From Bacteroidales bacterium Bact_16 (lineage in GTDB: Bacteria > Bacteroidota > Bacteroidia > Bacteroidales > UBA932): a stretch of DNA of 6,658 nt. Where the stretch lies: the NCBI GenBank assembly GCA_001602885.1, contig LUZH01000204.1, forward strand, positions 15,204-21,861, written 5' to 3'. Numbering within the stretch: the first letter of the stretch is position 1; every line of letters begins with the position of its first letter. Shown here one piece after another: positions 1 through 6,658 of this stretch. The translations under genes were made by a program, and so were the position numbers. The notes beneath the pieces were generated by a model. It saw only the letters and a program-made list of their open reading frames with translations. It was not told the origin of the DNA and made no database searches.

Positions 1-254
1 GAGCCGTATTCGGCGAGGTCCTTGCCCGTGCCGATGTCCATCCCGCGGTAGACCTGGCGGGAATCCGCCGAGAGGATCTCGCCGCCCAACTGCTCCGCGA
101 GCCGCACGGCGTAGCGGGTCTTGCCGGAGGCGGTGGGACCGACCACGGCGACGAGGTCGCAGGCGCCGGATGCGCAGTCGCGTGCAAGCTGCGCGACGTC
201 CAGCCGCTCGGGTTCGGGCAGCTCGGCGACGATGCTATGCTTGAGGCGGGGCAT
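1..254 (-). CDS. miaA: tRNA dimethylallyltransferase (MiaA family), N-terminal part
   Basis: Partial gene; 84 complete codons are visible before it leaves the window at base 1. MiaA enzymes transfer a dimethylallyl group to N6 of A37 in tRNAs that read codons starting with U, in the cytoplasm. Seen here: a P-loop GPTASGKT at residues 39-46 and the family block [18 protein letters not shown] at about 62-79, where the Asp and Ser/Arg residues contribute to the substrate site in known MiaA proteins. The ATG at 254-252 is the only ATG in frame before the P-loop. It lies 11 bases after the smpB stop, so the gene is probably last or internal in a metK-smpB-miaA transcript. Two oddities: the P-loop normally starts near residue 10, so there is an N-terminal extension of roughly 28 residues; and the usual GTAKP is GTGKD, a variant I recall from one Bacteroidales MiaA subgroup. 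The family is secure, but which paralogue this is remains uncertain. Confidence 0.87.
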   Translation of the reverse strand, partial: MPRLKHSIVAELPEPERLDVAQLARDCASGACDLVAVVGPTASGKTRYAVRLAEQLGGEILSADSRQVYRGMDIGTGKDLAEYG

Positions 255-265
255 GGGGCGGGGGA

Positions 266-727
266 TTATTCTCTTTCCATCTCGCGGCGGATGTCCTTCT
301 CCTTGATGGTCGCGCGCTTGTCGTATTCCTTCTTGCCCTTGGCGAGCGCGATGCGGAGCTTGGCGAAGCCGTTGTCGGCGATGTAGAGGCGCACGGCCAC
401 GATGGTCAGGCCCTTGGTCTTGACGGCCTGCGCGAGGTGCTTGAGCTCGCGCTTTGTGAGCAGGAGCTTGCGGTCGCGCATCGGTTCGTGGCTGCTCCAG
501 GCGGAAGCCCAGAAGTAGGTCGCGACGTTCATCCCGCGCACGTAGAGGTCTTCGCCGGAGAAATAGCAGTAGGCGTCCTGCAGGGAGGCCTTGCCGGCGC
601 GGATGGACTTGATCTCCGTGCCCACGAGCACGATGCCGGCGTCGTACTCCTCGAGGAACTCGTAGTCGTACGACGCCCGCTTGTTGTTGATGCGGACCTG
701 CTGGGGCTTCTTGTCCCGGGAACTCAT
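266..727 (-). CDS. smpB: SsrA-binding protein SmpB
   Basis: A 153-residue protein, the usual SmpB length. SmpB binds tmRNA and carries it into ribosomes stalled on broken mRNAs, enabling trans-translation and tagging of the incomplete peptide. Seen here: the N-terminal OB-barrel signature from N14 ([20 protein letters not shown], then [19 protein letters not shown] to about residue 54), and the basic C-terminal tail ([20 protein letters not shown], from about residue 130), which in the family becomes helical in the decoding centre and mimics an mRNA/codon helix. The start is ATG at 727-725, which shares ATGA with the metK stop. That fits translational coupling to metK and makes the much longer upstream reading frame irrelevant. 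The stop is TAA at 268-266. No defects are seen. Confidence 0.96.
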   Translation of the reverse strand: MSSRDKKPQQVRINNKRASYDYEFLEEYDAGIVLVGTEIKSIRAGKASLQDAYCYFSGEDLYVRGMNVATYFWASAWSSHEPMRDRKLLLTKRELKHLAQAVKTKGLTIVAVRLYIADNGFAKLRIALAKGKKEYDKRATIKEKDIRREMERE

Positions 728-1944
728 AGGCCGAAGGCTTCCTTGATGCTGTCCACGCCGTCCAGCAGCTCCCAGCCGAAGAACTGGATGCCGTCCTTGA
801 CGTAGGGCTTGCGGCCCATGTGGCCGTAGGCGGCGGTGGGCTCGTAGATCGGGTTCTTGAGACCGAACTTTTTGGTGATCGCGGCCGGGCGCAGGTCGAA
901 GAGTTCGCGCAGCTTCTGCGCAATTTCGGCGTCGGACTCGCCGGCGTGGCGCGTGCCGTAGGTGTCTACGAACACGCTGACCGGCTCGGCCACGCCGATG
1001 GCGTAGGCCAGCTGCACCAGCGCTTCGTCCGCGACGCCCGCGGCCACGAGGTTCTTGGCGAGGTAGCGCGCGGCGTAGGCGGCGCTGCGGTCCACCTTGG
1101 AGGGGTCCTTGCCGGAGAAAGCGCCGCCGCCGTGCGCGCCGCGGCCGCCGTAGGTGTCCACGATGATCTTGCGGCCGGTCAGTCCGGTGTCGCCGGCGGG
1201 GCCGCCGATGACGAACTTGCCCGTCGGGTTGACGTGCAGGATGAACTTGCCGTCGAAAAGCTTCGCCGTGCGCTCGGGGAGCGAGGCGATCAGGCGCGGG
1301 AGGACGATCTCGCGCACATCTTTCTCTATACGCGCGTGCATGCGCTCGTCCGTGTCGAACTCGTCGTGCTGCGTGCTCAATACGATGGTGTGCACGCGCA
1401 CGGGCGTGCGACGGCCGGTGAACTCGATGGTGAACTGGGACTTGGCGTCCGGACGCAGGTAGGGCATCAGCTCCGGCTCGTTGTGGCGGATGTCCGCGAG
1501 CGTCTGCAGGAGCTTGTGCGAAAGGGAAAGCGCGAGCGGCATGTATTCTTCCGTGTCCGTGCTGGCGTAGCCGAACATCATGCCCTGGTCGCCGGCGCCC
1601 TGGTCGGCCGGCTCTTCGCGGGCCACGCCGCGGTCGATGTCGGCGCTCTGCTCGTGGATGGTGGAGATGACGCCGCACGAGGAGGCGTCGAAGCCGTATT
1701 CGGCCTTGGTGTAGCCGATGCGCGCGATCACGCGGCGGACGGTGGCGGGGATGTCGACGTAGGCGTTGTCGGAATTGACCTCGCCGCCCACGACCACCAG
1801 GCCGGAGGTGCAGAAGGTCTCACAGGCGACGTGGGCCTCCGGGTCCTGCCGGAGGAATTCGTCGAGGATGGCGTCGGAAATCTGGTCAGCGACTTTGTCG
1901 GGATGACCTTCGGAGACGGACTCCGATGTGAAAAGGTGATTCAT
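724..1944 (-). CDS. metK: S-adenosylmethionine synthetase MetK
   Basis: A complete 406-residue enzyme, slightly longer than the 384-residue E. coli protein. It makes S-adenosylmethionine, the main cellular methyl donor, from methionine and ATP, releasing phosphate and pyrophosphate; it acts as a cytosolic oligomer. Seen here: the N-terminal [19 protein letters not shown] block with the catalytic-type GHPD at 13-16, the first MetK signature [12 protein letters not shown] at 116-127, [22 protein letters not shown] covering the second signature (GGGAFSGKD, 272-280), and [10 protein letters not shown] at about 285-294. The start is ATG 1944-1942, matching the conserved [17 protein letters not shown] beginning. 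An in-frame ATG 40 codons upstream (2064) would run translation through the predicted promoter, and those residues are not MetK-like. There is no Shine-Dalgarno sequence, but an A-rich stretch (AAAAAG) lies directly before the start. The TGA stop overlaps the smpB start. Confidence 0.98.
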   Translation of the reverse strand: MNHLFTSESVSEGHPDKVADQISDAILDEFLRQDPEAHVACETFCTSGLVVVGGEVNSDNAYVDIPATVRRVIARIGYTKAEYGFDASSCGVISTIHEQSADIDRGVAREEPADQGAGDQGMMFGYASTDTEEYMPLALSLSHKLLQTLADIRHNEPELMPYLRPDAKSQFTIEFTGRRTPVRVHTIVLSTQHDEFDTDERMHARIEKDVREIVLPRLIASLPERTAKLFDGKFILHVNPTGKFVIGGPAGDTGLTGRKIIVDTYGGRGAHGGGAFSGKDPSKVDRSAAYAARYLAKNLVAAGVADEALVQLAYAIGVAEPVSVFVDTYGTRHAGESDAEIAQKLRELFDLRPAAITKKFGLKNPIYEPTAAYGHMGRKPYVKDGIQFFGWELLDGVDSIKEAFGL

Positions 1945-1960
1945 CTTTTTAGCATTTTTG

Positions 1961-1992
1961 ACGAGGTTGCAAGCAAACAAATCTTTCCTCGT
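1961..1992 (-). promoter_or_regulatory. Inverted repeat in the predicted metK 5' leader
   Basis: Arms ACGAGG (1961-1966) and CCTCGT (1987-1992) are perfect 6-base complements around a 20-base loop. A short inner TTG/CAA pairing could extend the stem across a bulge. The element lies between the predicted metK promoter and its start codon, so it would be transcribed into the leader RNA. It does not resemble the SAM-I or SAM-II riboswitch consensus as far as I can judge. It could be a weak regulatory hairpin or chance. Confidence 0.25.
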
Positions 1993-2010
1993 TAGGTTAA
2001 CATTCGGATG

Positions 2011-2039
2011 CAAAGGTAGCAATAAAACTTGATAAAAAA
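2011..2039 (-). promoter_or_regulatory. Predicted metK promoter (Bacteroidota type)
   Basis: Read on the minus strand, TACCTTTG (2018-2011) matches the Bacteroidota -7 consensus TAnnTTTG exactly. Upstream there is only a T-run (2039-2034) about 15 bases before it, not a clear TTTG at the expected 19-20 base spacing. Transcription would start around 2004, leaving a leader of about 60 bases before the metK ATG. The -7 match is good and the -33 match is poor. Confidence 0.5.
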
Positions 2040-2050
2040 TCGGAAAAGGG

Positions 2051-2082
2051 TTTGTCCAATTCAATTTAGTAAGCTATCTTTG
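2051..2082 (+). promoter_or_regulatory. Predicted promoter of the receptor/lipoprotein pair
   Basis: TTTG (2051-2054), a 20-base spacer, then TATCTTTG (2075-2082) match the -33 TTTG and -7 TAnnTTTG elements recognised by the primary sigma factor of Bacteroidota. Transcription would begin close to 2088-2090, giving an AT-rich leader of about 60 bases before the ATG at 2149. No Shine-Dalgarno sequence precedes that ATG, which is normal in this phylum. No separate promoter is visible in the 17 bases before the lipoprotein gene, so this one probably serves both genes. Confidence 0.72.
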
Positions 2083-2148
2083 CGGCGCGTACTTGAACCT
2101 GACTATAATATTGACAGTTAAGTAACTCAATTTTACTTTATTATCAAC

Positions 2149-5100
2149 ATGATGAATCATTTTTGCAAGCGTGTGTTGCTGTCTTTCGCAGCAATGCTCT
2201 TTGTCGTATCTGCCACTGCGCAGGTGACGACCTCCACGCTGAACGGTAAGGTCTCCGACGCCCAGGGCGAGCCTGTGGTCGGCGCCACCGTGGTGGCGGT
2301 CCATACGCCTTCCGGTTCGCAGTATTACGCTGTGGCCAATGCTGAAGGCCGTTACTTCATCAACGGTATGCGTGCCGGTGGCCCGTACACCGTCGAGGTC
2401 AGCTGCCTGGGCTACAACACCGTGACCTACACGGACATCACCCTGCAGCTCGCCGAGGCCTACGCGCTCAACGCTACGCTTTCCGATGACACCCAGATGC
2501 TGAACGAAGCGATCGTCATTTCCGAGGCTGCTTCCAAGTTCGCCACGGAGAAGACCGGCGCTGCGACCAACGTCACCAGCACCCAGATCACCGCCCTGCC
2601 TACGGTCACCCGCAACCTCACCGACGTGACCCGCCTGTCCCCGTACGGCGGCAACGGCATGACCTTCATGGGTTCTGACGACCGTACGTCCAACTTCACC
2701 ATCGACGGTGCCAACTTCAACAACAACTTCGGCCTTTCCGGCAGCCTCCCGGGCGGCGGCAACCCCGTCTCCCTCGACGCCATCGCCGAAATGCAGATTG
2801 TGATTTCCCCGTTTGACGTCCGTCAGGCCAACTTCATCGGCGGTGGCGTCAACGCCATCACGAAGTCCGGTACCAACACGTTCAAGGGCAGCGCTTACGT
2901 CTACCACCGCAACGAGTTCCTCCGCGGCAACAACGTCGCCGGCCTCGAGCTGGGCGACCGTGCTCCGGAGCGTACCACCACCTATGGTATGACGCTCGGC
3001 GGTCCGATCATCAAGAACAAACTGTTCTTCTTCGTCAACTTCGAGTACATCCCCCATCCGGAGGAGACCAGCCGCTGGCGTCCCTCCGTGGACGGTGTCG
3101 CCAACCCGGCCCTCTACGTGTCCCGCACCAAGGTCTCCGACATGGAGCGCGTCAAGAAGTTCGTCATGGACAAGTATGGCTATGACACCGGCTCCTACGA
3201 CTCCTTCAACGGCAACGAGATGAACATGAAGGCCCTGGCCCGCATCGACTGGAACATCAACGACAACCACAAGCTGGCCTTCCGCTACAACTACACGATC
3301 TCCAAGGAGTGCAACTCCACCAACGCCACTTCCTCTGACTGCGGTCAGCGTACCACCGAAGCCCGTATCTCCCAGTACTCCATGAGCTTCGCCAACGCGT
3401 TCTACTCCATGAACAACCTGGTCCACTCGTTCTCCCTCGACCTCAACAGCCGCTTCGGAAACGACATGACCAACCAGCTCCTCGTCACCTACTCCAAGCT
3501 CGACACCACGCGTGACACGCCGTCTTCCTACTTCCCGTTCATCGACATCCTGGACGGTACCGGCACCATCACCCCGTACATGTCCCTCGGTTACGAGCTC
3601 TTCACCTGGCAGAACGGCTACCACAACGACGTGATCATCGCCAAGGATGACTTCACCTGGTTCAAGGGCGACCACAAGCTCACCTTCGGTCTCGGCTATG
3701 AGTACCAGATGGCTGACAACGCCTACCTCCGCAACGGTACCGGTTACTACCGCTACAACTCCCTGGACGACTTCCTCAACGGAGCCACCCCGGAGACCGT
3801 CAACTTCACCTATGGCTACGAGAACCTGATGCGCGACGACCCCGCCAGCCGTGTCGCCTACCACAAGCTCAGCGCCTATGCGCAGGATGAGTGGAACGTC
3901 AACGACAAGCTCAAGCTGACCGCCGGCCTGCGTCTCGATTCCTATGTCTTCGACAACAGCAACATCATCACCAACAAGGCTGTTTACGATCTTTCCTATC
4001 CTGACAAGGATGGCAACATCCGCCACATCGACACCGGCCGCTGGCCCGGCGCTGCCCCCAGCATCTCCCCGCGTATCGGTTTCACCTGGGATGTCCTTGG
4101 CAACAAGACCCTCAAGGTCCGCGGTGGTACCGGCCTCTTCGTCGGCCGCGTCCCGCTCGTGTTCTTCACGAACATGCCGTCCAACTCTTCGATGAACCAG
4201 TACAACGGTATCATCACGACCTACTATAAGGATGGCGTCGCCACCCCGAACCCGCTCCTCGACGCCTTCAAGGGCGACCTCATCGTCGACCGCGAGCAGA
4301 TGCGCCAGAAGTGGTACAGCCTCGGCTTCCCGAGCGAGATCTCCGAGACGGATGGCAAGATCCCTTCCAAGCTCGCTGCCGTGGATCCGAAGTTCCGCAT
4401 GCCGCAGGTCTGGAAGACCGCCCTCGCCATCGACTACGCTTTCCCGACTTCCTTCCCGTTCTCCGTGACGGTCGAGGGTATGTTCAACCAGAACATCAAC
4501 GCCTCCACGATGGAAGACTGGAACATGATCCCGGTGGACGGCTTCGCCCGCTTCAACGGTGCTGACAACCGCCCGGTCTACCCGATCAACTACAGATACA
4601 CGGGTTCCCCGGCATACGTGTTGACCAACACGCACCTCGGATACACCTACTCCGGCAGCATCTCCTTCAACATGACTCCGGTCGAGGGCCTCAACATCAT
4701 GGCCGCCTACACCCACGTCATGAACAAGGAGCTTACTTCCCTCCCGGGTTCCGACCCTGCATCCATCTTCAACTATGTTCCTACGGTGGCCGGCCCGAAC
4801 TACACGCAGCTCCACGCCGCCCAGAACAACACGCCTGACCGTGTCGTGGCGTCCCTGACCCACAGCGACAAGAGCGGCAACCACTTCAGCTTCATCTACG
4901 AAGGCTGGCGCGGCGCCTACAACTACTCTTACCTGCTGACCAACGACATGAACGGCGACAACTACAAGTACGACTCCCTCTACATCCCTACGGATGAGGA
5001 TGTCGCCACCGGTGCCTTCCGTTTCGTCTCCAACGACGATGCCGCCCGCTTCATGGACTACGTCCACAAGGACGAGTACCTGAGCAAGCACCAGGGCCAG

Positions 5101-5445
5101 TACGCCGAGGGCTACGCCGTCTACTCTCCTTGGGTGAACCGCGTCGACTTCAGCTACAAGCACGACTTCACCGTGAAGATCGGCAGCACCAAGAACACCC
5201 TGCAGCTCAGCCTGGACGTCAAGAACCTGCTGAACCTGTTCAACTCCAGCTGGGGCGTGTGCAAGTACATGAACCCTGACCTCAACAGCGGCCGTATCCT
5301 CACCTACGAAGGTGTCGACGCCGAAGGTTACCCGACCTTCTCCACGCCGGCTGCCGTCAGCGGCAACACCAATACCTGGGGCTTCAACACGGCCATCGGC
5401 CAGTGCTGGTACGCTTCCATCGGTATCAAGTATATGTTCAACTAA
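2149..5445 (+). CDS. Oar-like TonB-dependent outer-membrane receptor
   Basis: A complete 1098-residue protein. TonB-dependent receptors are gated outer-membrane barrels that import bound substrates using energy passed from the inner membrane by TonB-ExbBD. Seen here in order: a signal peptide (KR at 7-8, hydrophobic core 9-20, likely cleavage after SATA at 21-24); a carboxypeptidase-regulatory-like Ig-fold domain at about 29-111 (LNGKVSDAQGEPVVGATV, then GRYFINGM); a possible TonB box EAIVIS at 120-125; a plug at about 130-240 with RNLTDVTRLSP, FTIDGANFNNNFGLSG, SPFDVRQANFIGGGVNAITK and SGTNTFKGSAY; then a beta barrel ending in an aromatic-rich strand IGIKYMFN. The plug motifs fit the Oar-like branch rather than SusC/RagA, and no SusD gene follows directly. 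The ATG at 2152 is an equally possible start, one residue shorter. Substrate unknown. Strong preference for AAC, AAG and TTC codons suggests high expression. The lipoprotein gene follows after 17 bases. Confidence 0.93.
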   Translation: MMNHFCKRVLLSFAAMLFVVSATAQVTTSTLNGKVSDAQGEPVVGATVVAVHTPSGSQYYAVANAEGRYFINGMRAGGPYTVEVSCLGYNTVTYTDITLQLAEAYALNATLSDDTQMLNEAIVISEAASKFATEKTGAATNVTSTQITALPTVTRNLTDVTRLSPYGGNGMTFMGSDDRTSNFTIDGANFNNNFGLSGSLPGGGNPVSLDAIAEMQIVISPFDVRQANFIGGGVNAITKSGTNTFKGSAYVYHRNEFLRGNNVAGLELGDRAPERTTTYGMTLGGPIIKNKLFFFVNFEYIPHPEETSRWRPSVDGVANPALYVSRTKVSDMERVKKFVMDKYGYDTGSYDSFNGNEMNMKALARIDWNINDNHKLAFRYNYTISKECNSTNATSSDCGQRTTEARISQYSMSFANAFYSMNNLVHSFSLDLNSRFGNDMTNQLLVTYSKLDTTRDTPSSYFPFIDILDGTGTITPYMSLGYELFTWQNGYHNDVIIAKDDFTWFKGDHKLTFGLGYEYQMADNAYLRNGTGYYRYNSLDDFLNGATPETVNFTYGYENLMRDDPASRVAYHKLSAYAQDEWNVNDKLKLTAGLRLDSYVFDNSNIITNKAVYDLSYPDKDGNIRHIDTGRWPGAAPSISPRIGFTWDVLGNKTLKVRGGTGLFVGRVPLVFFTNMPSNSSMNQYNGIITTYYKDGVATPNPLLDAFKGDLIVDREQMRQKWYSLGFPSEISETDGKIPSKLAAVDPKFRMPQVWKTALAIDYAFPTSFPFSVTVEGMFNQNINASTMEDWNMIPVDGFARFNGADNRPVYPINYRYTGSPAYVLTNTHLGYTYSGSISFNMTPVEGLNIMAAYTHVMNKELTSLPGSDPASIFNYVPTVAGPNYTQLHAAQNNTPDRVVASLTHSDKSGNHFSFIYEGWRGAYNYSYLLTNDMNGDNYKYDSLYIPTDEDVATGAFRFVSNDDAARFMDYVHKDEYLSKHQGQYAEGYAVYSPWVNRVDFSYKHDFTVKIGSTKNTLQLSLDVKNLLNLFNSSWGVCKYMNPDLNSGRILTYEGVDAEGYPTFSTPAAVSGNTNTWGFNTAIGQCWYASIGIKYMFN

Positions 5446-5462
5446 TCGACTCCACTACGAAT

Positions 5463-6658
5463 ATGAAATTCAGATATCTTATCGCCGCGATGATCCTCTC
5501 CCTGTGCACGGTCGCCTGTGTGCAGGAGCCGATCGGTACGCTTTCCGAGATTCAGGTTTCGGGGTCTTATGTTTCCATCGATGTCAACGGCGGCGAGAAC
5601 GCCCTCGACATCACCGCCACGGCTCCCTGGTCGATCGACGAGGGCACTGTCCCTGCCTGGTTGACCGTCACGCCGACGTCCGGCCCTGCCGGCGAGTCCA
5701 CGATCAAGTTCTCCGCTGCCGCCACCAAGTCCACCAACACGGCGGAAGTGCAGATCAACTGCGCCGGCCAGACGCAGTATATCAATGTGATCCAGTATGC
5801 CCAGAAGGCCGAACTCAAGGTCATCTCCGTCGCGGATGCGCTCGCGCTCATCAAGGCGGTCGACAAGGGTGACGGCGGCAGCTACAACGTCGATGGCGAG
5901 TACTGCGTGAAGGGTATCGTCTCCAAGATCGTCGAGATGAGCCCCAGCTATGGCAACGCCACCTACTACATCTCCGATGACGGCAAGTTCAGCGATGCCA
6001 CCAACCTCCAGGTTTACCGTGGCGTGGGCCTCAACGGCGCCGCCATCAAGACGGGCGACGAGTTCGCCGTCGGTGACGAGGTGACCATCATCTGCCAGCT
6101 GATGAGCTACAAGGGCACGCCGGAGACCGTCCAGAACAAGGACGCCGACATCGCCGCTTACATCACGGTCCTCAACAAGTCCTTGATCAGCGTCGCTTCC
6201 GTCGATCCGGAGGACGCCACCATCCCTTCCGAGGGCGGCAACGTCACCGTGACGCTCGACAACAAGGGCAACGGCATCTTCGTCGAAGTGCCTGAGGACG
6301 CCAAGAGCTGGCTCTCCATCGTCTCCGTGGCCGGCAACGTCGTGACCTTCGCCGCCAGCGAGAACCTCGCCGGCCCGCGCGACGCCACCCTGACCTTCAA
6401 GACCACCGACGGTGCGAAGGAATATTCGACCGAGACCTCCATCACGCAGCTCGGCGCCACCGGTTCCCTGGCCCTGCCGTTCACCGTGGAAGAGGCGATC
6501 GAGTATGTCACCAAGCTCGGTGGCGAGACCGCCAAGGACTTCTATGTGAAGGGCATCGTCTCCAAGATCGCTGACAAGGGCGAGTTCGGTTCCTATGGCA
6601 ACGCCACCTTCTGGATCTCCAGCGACGGTGTCTACAACGACGACCTCTCCAAGGACTT
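5463..6658 (+). CDS. BACON / OB-fold-like repeat lipoprotein, C-terminus missing
   Basis: The gene is open at the window end; 398 complete codons are visible. Start ATG 5463 gives a lipoprotein signal peptide: KFR, a hydrophobic core (YLIAAMILSL), then a relaxed lipobox TVAC with the modified Cys at 19. The next residues are VQEP, somewhat acidic, so surface export by a Bacteroidota-type export signal is possible but not clear. Domains by eye: BACON 1 at about 28-113 (TATAPWSIDE, then PAWLTVTPTSGPAGEST); OB-fold-like 1 at about 118-236 (YCVKGIVSKI, YGNATYYISDDG, VGDEVTIICQL); BACON 2 at about 242-332 (IPSEGGNVTVTL, SWLSIVSV); OB-fold-like 2 from about 335 (FTVEEAIEYV, YVKGIVSKI, YGNATFWISSDG), cut off. 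BACON domains are usually modules that bind glycan or mucin, or act as spacers, in secreted Bacteroidota proteins; OB folds bind sugars or nucleic acids. It probably works with the receptor 17 bases upstream at the outer membrane. No catalytic motif is visible; one could lie in the missing part. Confidence 0.9.
   Translation, partial: MKFRYLIAAMILSLCTVACVQEPIGTLSEIQVSGSYVSIDVNGGENALDITATAPWSIDEGTVPAWLTVTPTSGPAGESTIKFSAAATKSTNTAEVQINCAGQTQYINVIQYAQKAELKVISVADALALIKAVDKGDGGSYNVDGEYCVKGIVSKIVEMSPSYGNATYYISDDGKFSDATNLQVYRGVGLNGAAIKTGDEFAVGDEVTIICQLMSYKGTPETVQNKDADIAAYITVLNKSLISVASVDPEDATIPSEGGNVTVTLDNKGNGIFVEVPEDAKSWLSIVSVAGNVVTFAASENLAGPRDATLTFKTTDGAKEYSTETSITQLGATGSLALPFTVEEAIEYVTKLGGETAKDFYVKGIVSKIADKGEFGSYGNATFWISSDGVYNDDLSKD
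5907..5984 (+). repeat. OB-fold-like core, copy 1 of a tandem module
   Basis: This encodes residues 149-174 of the lipoprotein, from VKGIVSKI to YYISDDG. Its first 25 bases match those at 6546-6570 with a single T/C difference, and TATGGCAACGCCACCT (5949-5964) is identical to 6594-6609. The two copies lie 639-645 bases apart, which corresponds to one BACON plus OB unit of 213-215 residues. Confidence 0.8.
6546..6629 (+). repeat. OB-fold-like core, copy 2 of a tandem module
   Basis: This encodes residues 362-389, from VKGIVSKI to FWISSDG, and is the partner of the copy at 5907-5984. It has two extra residues between the two conserved blocks. The reading frame is open through it to the window end, so more modules may follow. 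Confidence 0.8.

Noticed and set aside
728..1678. Upstream in-frame extension of smpB across metK (Arg/His-rich)
   Set aside because: The SmpB family start matches the ATG at 727; the upstream part is the metK sequence read out of frame.
820..1995. A long open frame antisense to metK
   Set aside because: Ala/Gly/Val/Asp-rich shadow of the high-GC metK codons; metK itself is unmistakable.
1945..2064. Alternative metK start 40 codons upstream
   Set aside because: It would put the predicted promoter inside the coding region, and the extra residues are not part of the conserved MetK N-terminus.
2104..2116. TATAAT followed by TTGACA, resembling E. coli sigma-70 elements
   Set aside because: The order is reversed for plus-strand transcription, the elements are only one base apart, and Bacteroidota use a different consensus, which is present just upstream.
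2116..2127. Short palindrome AGTTA-AG-TAACT in the receptor leader, possible operator
   Set aside because: Five-base arms in AT-rich DNA are easily due to chance, and no second copy or known binding motif supports it.
2074..5163. A very long open frame antisense to the receptor gene (1029 codons, Val/Gly/Asp-rich)
   Set aside because: It is a mirror of the strongly biased codon use of the receptor, has low-complexity composition, no recognisable domain, and no promoter-like sequence that I can see. The plus-strand frame carries clear family motifs.
5446..5462. Possible terminator or promoter between receptor and lipoprotein genes
   Set aside because: The 17-base gap has neither a stem-loop with a T-run nor a promoter motif; co-transcription is the simplest reading.
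1..6658. CRISPR arrays, tRNA or rRNA genes, insertion sequences, phage or conjugation genes
   Set aside because: I found no direct-repeat arrays, cloverleaf or rRNA signatures, transposase motifs or terminal inverted repeats; nearly all of the window is accounted for by five genes.

Overview
The window reads as chromosomal DNA from a GC-rich member of the Bacteroidota, most likely Bacteroidales. The main clues are a long Oar-like TonB-dependent receptor, a BACON-domain lipoprotein, promoters of the Bacteroidota type (TTTG / TAnnTTTG), and start codons without Shine-Dalgarno sequences but with A/T-rich leaders. The species cannot be named from this sequence alone.

The left part (1-1944, minus strand) is a compact housekeeping cluster. 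In transcription order it holds metK (S-adenosylmethionine synthetase), smpB (tmRNA-binding protein of trans-translation) and the 5' part of a miaA-type gene (tRNA A37 prenyltransferase), which leaves the window at base 1. metK and smpB overlap as ATGA, and smpB and miaA are 11 bases apart, so one transcript is likely.

The centre (1945-2148) is a 204-base AT-rich divergent intergenic region. It carries back-to-back promoter-like sequences: a very good one driving rightward transcription and a weaker one for metK. A small inverted repeat lies in the predicted metK leader.

The right part (2149-6658, plus strand) is an outer-membrane pair. The first gene encodes a complete 1098-residue Oar-like TonB-dependent receptor with an N-terminal carboxypeptidase-regulatory-like domain. 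Seventeen bases after it comes a lipoprotein with alternating BACON and OB-fold-like modules (two of each are visible), cut by the window end. No SusD-like gene follows directly, so this is not a textbook SusCD pair. The likely arrangement is that the lipoprotein sits at the outer membrane and binds a ligand for, or assists, the receptor. The ligand is unknown. The OB-like modules make a nucleic-acid-related substrate one testable idea, but the visible sequence does not prove it. Nothing here amounts to a demonstrated new system; the receptor/lipoprotein locus is the part most worth following beyond the window edge.
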